Assembly (NCBI GenBank): GCA_050946275.1
Contig: JBMNUM010000007.1
Coordinates: 35,679 to 99,678, forward strand
Direction: 5' to 3'
From: JBMNUM01 sp050946275
Lineage (GTDB): Bacteria; Actinomycetota; Coriobacteriia; Coriobacteriales; CADBOM01
Length of the DNA: 64,000 nt
Position 1 is the stretch's first letter, and every line of letters begins with the position of its first letter. The position numbers were made by a program, and so were the translations under genes. Under the pieces are notes generated by a model. It was given only the letters and a program-made list of their open reading frames with translations, had not been told where the DNA came from and ran no database searches. Shown piece after piece: positions 58,794-64,000 of the stretch.

Positions 58794-59597
58794 ATGGAAC
58801 CAATTTCGATTAGGTCGTTGCTGGACGCGGGCGTTCATTTCGGTCATCAGACCCGCCGCTGGAACCCCAAGATGAAGCCGTACATCTTCACGGACCGCAA
58901 CGGAATCTACATTCTCGATCTCAAGCAGACCATGGTCGCCCTCGATGAGGTCTACACCTTCGTCTCCCGTCTCGCGCAGCGCGGCGGCAGGGTGCTGTTC
59001 GTCGGCACGAAGAAGCAGGCGCAGGCCACCATCGCCGAGCAGGCTGGTCGCTGCGGCATGCCCTACGTCAACTCCCGTTGGCTGGGTGGCATGCTCACCA
59101 ACTTCGTCACCATCTCCGAGCGCGTTCGCCGCATGAAGGAGCTCGAGGCCATGGACGAGGATGGCCGCATGGAGAGGCTTCCGAAGAAGGAGCAGATCAA
59201 GCTGCACAAGGAGCTCGCGAAGCTGCAGCTCAACCTCAACGGCATCCGCGACATGAACGGCCTGCCGAGCGCGCTGTTCGTCGTCGACACCAAGCGCGAG
59301 GAGATCGCCGTCAAGGAGGCCCAGAGGCTGGGCATCCCCGTCATCGGCATGCTGGACACCAACGCCGACCCGGACGAGATCGAGTACGGCATCCCCAGCA
59401 ACGATGACGCGATCCGCTCGATCGCCCTCGTCACCGAGGTTATCGCCGAGGCAGTGCTGGCCGGCTCGACCGCTCAGGTCGAGGAGGGCGAGTTCGTCGC
59501 CGAGGCCGAGGCTCCCGCGGCTCCCGAGGTCGAGGTCGTCGACGCGACCGAGCCCGAGGCTGCTGCCGAGCAGGCCACCGAGGCTGCCGCCGAGTAA
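58794..59597 (+). CDS. rpsB: 30S ribosomal protein S2 with acidic tail
   Basis: 267 residues. SIRSLLDAGVHFGHQTRRWN, GIYILDLKQTMVALDEVYTF and PVIGMLDTNADPDEIEYGIP are S2 hallmarks. The last ~38 residues are Ala/Glu/Val (EVEVVDATEPEAAAEQATEA), an extension like that on L17 in this window. GGAGGT gives ATG 58794; ATG 58782 lies in front of it. tsf follows. Confidence 0.96.
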   Translation: MEPISIRSLLDAGVHFGHQTRRWNPKMKPYIFTDRNGIYILDLKQTMVALDEVYTFVSRLAQRGGRVLFVGTKKQAQATIAEQAGRCGMPYVNSRWLGGMLTNFVTISERVRRMKELEAMDEDGRMERLPKKEQIKLHKELAKLQLNLNGIRDMNGLPSALFVVDTKREEIAVKEAQRLGIPVIGMLDTNADPDEIEYGIPSNDDAIRSIALVTEVIAEAVLAGSTAQVEEGEFVAEAEAPAAPEVEVVDATEPEAAAEQATEAAAE

Positions 59598-59666
59598 ACG
59601 CATGTTGATTCGCCGGCTCGCCGCGCCAAGCAGGCGGGTCGCGTAACCGAGAAGAGAGGTACAGAA

Positions 59667-60536
59667 ATGGCAAATATCACTGCAGCGATGGTCAAGGAAC
59701 TGCGTGAGATGACGAACGTCGGCATGATGGAGTGCAAGAAGGCCCTCACCGAGGCCGACGGCGACATGGAGAAGGCCGTCGACATCCTGCGCACCCGTGG
59801 TCTCGCCGCCGCCGCCAAGAAGGCCGGCCGCGCCACCAACGAGGGCACCGTCATGGTCAAGGTCAATGACGACCACACCAAGGGCGCCATGATCGAGCTC
59901 AACTGCGAGACCGACTTCGTCGGCACCAACGAGGTCTTCGTCGGCTATGCCGCCAAGATCTGCCAGGCTGCTCTGGAGAGCGGCGCCGCCGACGTCGAGG
60001 CCCTCAAGGCCGTCGAGGTCGAGGGCGAGACGGTCGAGGCCATCCTCACCGACGCCATCCACAAGCTGGGCGAGAACATGCAGCTCTCCCGCGTCGTCAC
60101 CGTCGAGGGTGGCTACGTTGCCCCCTACATCCACATGGGTGGCAAGCGCGGCGTGCTCGTGACCTTCAACATCGGCGATGCCGCCACCGGCACCAAGGAT
60201 GAGTTCGTGACCATGTCCAAGGACATCGCCATGCAGATCGCCGCGATGAACCCCGTGTCCGTCGGACGCGAGGATGTCCCGGCCGACATCGTTGCCCACG
60301 AGATGGAGATCTACAAGGCTCAGGCCGCCGAGTCCGGCAAGCCCGAGAACATCCAGGAGAAGATCGCCACGGGCCGCATGGAGAAGTTCTACAAGGAGAA
60401 CTGCCTGCTCGAGGAGGCCTTCGTCAAGGACGGCGACAAGACCGTCGGCGGTCTCGTGAACGAGGTTGCCAAGGCCACCGGCGACACCATCGAGGTCGTC
60501 TCCTTCGAGCACTTCGTCCTCGGCGAGAACGAGTAG
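59667..60536 (+). CDS. tsf: Elongation factor Ts
   Basis: 289 residues. TAAMVKELREMTNVGMMECK, KALTEADGDMEKAVDILRTR and the TDFVGTN contact motif for EF-Tu are present, with two dimerisation subdomains. It recycles EF-Tu-GDP. It follows rpsB as in most bacteria and ends before a terminator. Confidence 0.97.
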   Translation: MANITAAMVKELREMTNVGMMECKKALTEADGDMEKAVDILRTRGLAAAAKKAGRATNEGTVMVKVNDDHTKGAMIELNCETDFVGTNEVFVGYAAKICQAALESGAADVEALKAVEVEGETVEAILTDAIHKLGENMQLSRVVTVEGGYVAPYIHMGGKRGVLVTFNIGDAATGTKDEFVTMSKDIAMQIAAMNPVSVGREDVPADIVAHEMEIYKAQAAESGKPENIQEKIATGRMEKFYKENCLLEEAFVKDGDKTVGGLVNEVAKATGDTIEVVSFEHFVLGENE

Positions 60537-60586
60537 TGGTGGTTGCGGGCATCCGACAGGACGCCCACATCGCTTGAGACACTGCG

Positions 60587-60620
60587 AGCCCTCCTGCTAG
60601 CGCACTGCAGGAGGGCTTTC
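60587..60620 (+). terminator. Terminator after tsf
   Basis: A perfect 11-bp stem AGCCCTCCTGC/GCAGGAGGGCT, 9-nt loop, followed by TTC. It ends rpsB-tsf. The remaining gap to pyrH (60621-60836) holds a TATAGT at 60777 that may be a -10 element; nothing else is evident. Confidence 0.85.
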
Positions 60621-60836
60621 GCTATCTCGGAGCGATTCCCGGCCCATCATGGCTGTGGCAATACCCCACGGCGCAAGCGGCCTCTCCTCCGGGGGGGCGG
60701 ACAAGCAAGAGCAAGCTCGATTCCGAGAATCATGTGTCCATTCCGCAGGATGCCCCCGCGGCGGTGTTCGTTCTGGTATAGTCACATGCAGCGAAAAGAG
60801 CGGGTGGGGGTGCCCCGCATCGACGAGGAGGCGATG

Positions 60837-61559
60837 ATGGCTGTTAAGAGCGATTTCATCTATGACCGCGTTCTGCTGAAGCTTTCGGGCGAGGCGCTGA
60901 TGGGAGATGTCGGATTCGGTATCGATCCGAGGGTGCTCAACGAGGTCGCCTCTCAGCTCAAGGAGCTTGTCGAGGGCAACCTGCAGCTTGCCATCGTGGT
61001 CGGCGGCGGCAACATCTTCCGCGGCATGGCCGCAAGCGCCGAGGGCATGGACCGCGCCCAGGCGGACTCGATCGGCATGCTCGCCACGGTCATGAATGCG
61101 CTGGCCCTGCAGGAGGCTCTCGAGCGCATCGGCGTCACGACGCGCGTCCAGAGCGCCATCTCCATGCAGCAGGTCGCCGAGCCCTACATCCGCCGTCGTG
61201 CGGAGCGCCACCTGGAGAAGGGACGCGTCGTCATCTTCGCGGCAGGTACCGGCAACCCGTATTTCACGACCGACACGGCCGCTGCGCTGCGAGCCTGCGA
61301 GATCGGCGCCCAGTGCATGCTGAAGGCGACCAAGGTCGACGGCGTCTACGACAGCGATCCCAAGACGAATCCCGACGCGAAGAAGTACGATCGCATCTCC
61401 TACCTCGACGTGCTCAGCAAGGAGCTCCACGTCATGGACTCCACGGCCACGTCGCTGTGCATGGACAACAACATGCCCATGATCGCTTTCAACCTCAACG
61501 AGCGCGGCAACATGTACCGTGCTCTCAAGGGCGAGCCGGTGGGAACGGTCGTCGAGTAA
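60837..61559 (+). CDS. pyrH: Uridylate kinase
   Basis: 240 residues of the amino-acid-kinase fold: RVLLKLSGEALMG, IVVGGGNIFRG, FAAGTGNPYFTTDTAAALRA and KVDGVYDSDPK. It phosphorylates UMP to UDP. GAGGAG gives ATG 60837 (or 60834). Conserved tsf-pyrH-frr order. Confidence 0.96.
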   Translation: MAVKSDFIYDRVLLKLSGEALMGDVGFGIDPRVLNEVASQLKELVEGNLQLAIVVGGGNIFRGMAASAEGMDRAQADSIGMLATVMNALALQEALERIGVTTRVQSAISMQQVAEPYIRRRAERHLEKGRVVIFAAGTGNPYFTTDTAAALRACEIGAQCMLKATKVDGVYDSDPKTNPDAKKYDRISYLDVLSKELHVMDSTATSLCMDNNMPMIAFNLNERGNMYRALKGEPVGTVVE

Positions 61560-61676
61560 TCGGGGCGTCCGGGAGCGTCTGCCTTCCAAGATGGAGGGTT
61601 ATAATAGAAAAACGTGCGGGTTCACGGCTGTTTCGACGCGAGACCCGGTGTAAGTGACGAGATAGGGAAGCGGATT

Positions 61677-62234
61677 ATGGTAGACGAAATCATCATGAGC
61701 GCCGAGGAGGCCATGGAGAAGGCTATCGCCAGCCTGCAGCATGATTACGCGACGGTGCGCACCGGACGCGCCTCGGCCAAGAATATCGAGCACATCATGG
61801 TCGATTACTACGGTGTGGCGACCCCCATCACGCAGGTCGCCTCCGTCAAGACGCCCGAGGCCCACATGCTGGTCGTCGAGCCCTGGGACAAGTCGCTCCT
61901 GAAGCCGATCGAGAAGGCGATTCTGGCGAGCGACCTCGGCGTGACGCCCAACAACGACGGCATGCAGATCCGCCTGCCGTTCCCTGCACCGACCGAGGAG
62001 CGCCGCAAGGAGCTGGTCAAGCAGTGCGGCAAGTACGCCGAGGAGACCAAGGTATCCGTGCGCAACGCCCGACGCGATGCGAACTCGAAGCTCGAGAAGG
62101 CCCGCAAGGCCTCCGACATCACCGAGGACGACGAGCGCAAGGGCCAGGCGGACATCCAGAAGCTGACCGACAAGTTCGTCAAGCGGATCGAGGATGTGTT
62201 CGCCGCCAAAGAAGCCGAGGTCATGGAGATCTAG
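61677..62234 (+). CDS. frr: Ribosome recycling factor
   Basis: 185 residues, the normal length. EKAIASLQHDYATVRTGRAS, PWDKSLLKPIEKAILASDLG and RKELVKQCGKYAEETKVSVR are diagnostic. It splits post-termination ribosomes with EF-G. AGGGAAG precedes ATG 61677; the intergenic gap after pyrH is 117 bp. Confidence 0.97.
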   Translation: MVDEIIMSAEEAMEKAIASLQHDYATVRTGRASAKNIEHIMVDYYGVATPITQVASVKTPEAHMLVVEPWDKSLLKPIEKAILASDLGVTPNNDGMQIRLPFPAPTEERRKELVKQCGKYAEETKVSVRNARRDANSKLEKARKASDITEDDERKGQADIQKLTDKFVKRIEDVFAAKEAEVMEI

Positions 62235-62236
62235 CC

Positions 62237-63013
62237 ATGGGCATGTCGGAGCACGAGCTCCTGGAGTATTTCGGGGAGCTGCCGGATGACATAGATATCT
62301 CGGAGTACGATCCCGAGCGGATACCAACGCACGTCGCGATTATCATGGATGGCAACGGTCGCTGGGCAAAGCAGCGCGGCCTGCCCCGGAGCAAGGGACA
62401 CGAGGCCGGCATCGAGGGTGTTCGCGCGGCGATTCGCACGGCGAGCGACCTCGGTGTGCGTTACCTGACCATCTACTCGTTCTCGACCGAGAACTGGAAT
62501 CGTCCTCGCGAAGAGGTCGAGATGTTGATGGAGCTCTTCGCCGTCACCATGATGGCGGAGGTCGACGGCCTGCATGAGGAGGGCGTGCGCGTCGAGCTCA
62601 TAGGCGACATGTCCGTGCTTCCCGATGATACGCGCGAGGCGTTCACGAGCGCCATCGCCAAGACGCACGGCAACGACGGCATGACGCTCGTCATGGCCGT
62701 GAATTACGGGTCGCGTGCAGAGATCGTGCGAGCCGTGCGCTCGCTGGCCGCCGATGCCTCGGCCGGGGAATTCGCCCCAGAGGACATCGACGAGCAGATG
62801 ATCGCCTCGCGTCTCTACACTGCGAATATCCCCGATCCTGACCTCGTGATCAGGACGAGCGGCGAGATGAGGATCTCGAACTTCCTGCTCTGGCAGATCG
62901 CCTACTCGGAGTTCTATGTGACCGACATCCTGTGGCCCGATTTCGACAAATACGAGCTGCTGCGAGCCGTGCTCTCGTTCCAGCATCGAAACAGGCGGTA
63001 CGGGAAGGTCTAG
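62237..63013 (+). CDS. uppS: Undecaprenyl (isoprenyl) diphosphate synthase
   Basis: 258 residues. HVAIIMDGNGRWAKQRGLPR contains the catalytic Asp; TIYSFSTENWNRP, RTSGEMRISNFLLWQIAYSE and FVTD-type end are standard for cis-prenyltransferases. It makes the C55 carrier for wall synthesis. It begins 2 bp after frr and ends 1 bp before cdsA. Confidence 0.95.
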   Translation: MGMSEHELLEYFGELPDDIDISEYDPERIPTHVAIIMDGNGRWAKQRGLPRSKGHEAGIEGVRAAIRTASDLGVRYLTIYSFSTENWNRPREEVEMLMELFAVTMMAEVDGLHEEGVRVELIGDMSVLPDDTREAFTSAIAKTHGNDGMTLVMAVNYGSRAEIVRAVRSLAADASAGEFAPEDIDEQMIASRLYTANIPDPDLVIRTSGEMRISNFLLWQIAYSEFYVTDILWPDFDKYELLRAVLSFQHRNRRYGKV

Positions 63014-63014
63014 C

Positions 63015-63863
63015 GTGACGGTCGAGGAATATACCACACCGCCGAAGCGCAAGCGGCAGTCGACGGGCCGGTTCAAGACGGGCCTGATCTTCGCCGTCAG
63101 CGTTTTGGCGTGCCTGCTCATAAGCGATATCACGACCCTGATAGCCGTTGCCGTGCTCGCGGCCCTGTGCTCGTTCGAGCTCTGCGGGCTTCTCCATTCC
63201 GACTCGAAGCTGCCCAATGACTGGCTCGCCGTCGGCGGCGCCGCGCTCTACCCCTTCGCCTTCTACTTCTTCGGCATCAAGGGGATGTGGTTGCTCACGC
63301 TGATCCTGGTCGCCGTCGTCCTCGCCTGGTACGTTGCGTACCCGAGGGCGCGGATCACCGATATCGGCGTGACCGTGTTCGCGGCGCTCTACACGGGCAT
63401 GCTGCTCTCCTCGCTCGTCATCATCCGCGACGCCGTGCCCGGCATCTGGGGAGGCATCTTCGCCGCCACCGTTATCTTCAGCGTCTGGGCGAACGACACG
63501 ATGGCCTACGTCTGGGGCTCCCGCCTCGGGCGGCATCGCCTGGCGCCGCGCATCTCGCCGAAAAAGTCCTGGGAGGGTTGCGTCGCCGGCATCATCGGGT
63601 CCATCGCCATCTGGATGATCATGCCGTTCATTCCCGGCGTGCATCTTTCCTATATCGCCGCCGCCATCACCGCCGTGGTCTCGGGTGTCTTCGCCGTGTT
63701 GGGAGACCTTGCCGAGTCGCGCATCAAGCGTGCTGCCGGCATGAAGGACTCGGGGCATCTGCTTCCCGGGCACGGTGGATTCCTCGATCGTTGCGATGCG
63801 CTTATCCTTGGTAGCGCTGCCTCGGCTGTTTGCCTTGTGCTCTTCGGGGTTGTTCCGCTGTAG
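63015..63863 (+). CDS. cdsA: Phosphatidate cytidylyltransferase
   Basis: 282 residues with about seven membrane helices after a basic Lys/Arg N-terminus. The CTP-transferase signature is spread over ISPKKSWEGCVAGIIGS, VLGDLAESRIKRAAGMKDSG and LLPGHGGFLDRCDALI. It makes CDP-diacylglycerol. Start GTG. dxr and rseP, often next, would lie past the window edge. Confidence 0.93.
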   Translation: MTVEEYTTPPKRKRQSTGRFKTGLIFAVSVLACLLISDITTLIAVAVLAALCSFELCGLLHSDSKLPNDWLAVGGAALYPFAFYFFGIKGMWLLTLILVAVVLAWYVAYPRARITDIGVTVFAALYTGMLLSSLVIIRDAVPGIWGGIFAATVIFSVWANDTMAYVWGSRLGRHRLAPRISPKKSWEGCVAGIIGSIAIWMIMPFIPGVHLSYIAAAITAVVSGVFAVLGDLAESRIKRAAGMKDSGHLLPGHGGFLDRCDALILGSAASAVCLVLFGVVPL

Positions 63864-63867
63864 GTCT

Positions 63868-64000
63868 TCCTTGCTTGTCCGCCCCCGGGGAGGGGCCCGC
63901 TTCCAGGACAAGGCTTCGCAAAGCGTGATTTCGCTCCGTCTCTGCAGCTGCGGAGGGAACGCCTTCGGCGTTCTTTAGTCCTCGCTCCCGCAGAGACTCC
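63868..64000. repeat. Hairpin-rich intergenic sequence after cdsA
   Basis: CTTGTCC/GGACAAG brackets a C/G-rich segment, then GTCTCTGC...GCGGAGG-GAACGCC-TTCG-GGCGTTC...CCTCGCTCCC-GCAGAGAC forms a long imperfect hairpin running to the window edge. The pieces GAGGAC and GCAGCTGC also occur in the apex of the inverted repeat at 31419-31591. It is cut by the edge, so the extent is unknown. Confidence 0.6.

Overview
The window is high-GC and reads as a chromosomal stretch of a strictly anaerobic, Gram-positive actinobacterium, most likely class Coriobacteriia (Eggerthellales or Coriobacteriales). Supporting signs are a complete [NiFe]-hydrogenase maturation set with Tat export, two-subunit iron-sulfur class I fumarase next to malate dehydrogenase, secreted proteins with cell-wall-binding repeats, ricin-type and small Ig-like domains, Ser/Lys/Ala-rich tails, frequent GTG/TTG starts, and a probable raiA-type structured RNA between comF and hpf. 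The taxonomic placement is inference from gene content. No rRNA, CRISPR array, complete prophage or transposase was seen.

Layout. 1-3.5 kb: end of sbcC, a PhnP-like metallo-hydrolase and an Fe-S aldo/keto reductase. 3.6-10.8 kb: surface functions (a CWB2/transglutaminase-like secreted protein, a lipoprotein, an AlgI/AlgJ-like O-acylation pair, a HEAT-repeat protein). 11.1-14.6 kb: the alpha ribosomal operon infA-rpmJ-rpsM-rpsK-rpsD-rpoA-rplQ. 14.7-20.7 kb: a transaldolase-fusion-type glucose-6-phosphate isomerase, an amidohydrolase, tatA-tatC-hypA and hypB. 20.7-31.4 kb: an archaeal-looking topA, mdh, fumarase alpha/beta, tmk, holB, a PSP1/YaaT protein, pncB and degV. 31.6-33.9 kb (minus): rlmKL. 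34.1-43.2 kb: a histone-H1-like/HEAT protein, mtnA, comF, the structured RNA, a substrate-binding lipoprotein, hpf, a CHAP/ricin secreted protein, a DivIC-like protein and ppx. 43.3-44.4 kb: tRNA-Leu(UAA) with a miniature element at its 3' end, a dispersed hairpin repeat and a T-box leader. 44.4-51.8 kb: ilvB-ilvN-aminotransferase-serA, a lipoprotein and leuA. 52.0-57.6 kb (minus): trxA-orf81-hypF-hypC-hypD-hypE. 57.7-63.9 kb: a degenerate UDG-like protein, a ferredoxin, rpsB-tsf, and pyrH-frr-uppS-cdsA.

How it fits together. HypA/B (plus strand) and HypF/C/D/E (minus strand) together supply the whole Ni and Fe(CN)2CO insertion pathway. TatA/TatC beside hypA suggests that folded hydrogenases are exported, although no hydrogenase structural gene lies here. 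mdh plus fumarase form part of the reductive (fumarate-forming) branch. ilvBN, leuA, serA and the class V aminotransferase form a T-box-headed amino-acid block. rpsB-tsf-pyrH-frr-uppS-cdsA is the classical bacterial order.

The least explained signals are non-coding: a 29-bp dyad present twice 55 kb apart; a ~110-bp compound hairpin present twice in opposite orientation; long inverted repeats in convergent intergenic gaps; a 25-bp duplication of the tRNA-Leu 3' end bracketing a ~230-bp insert; and the raiA-like RNA. All calls come from reading the sequence without database searches.
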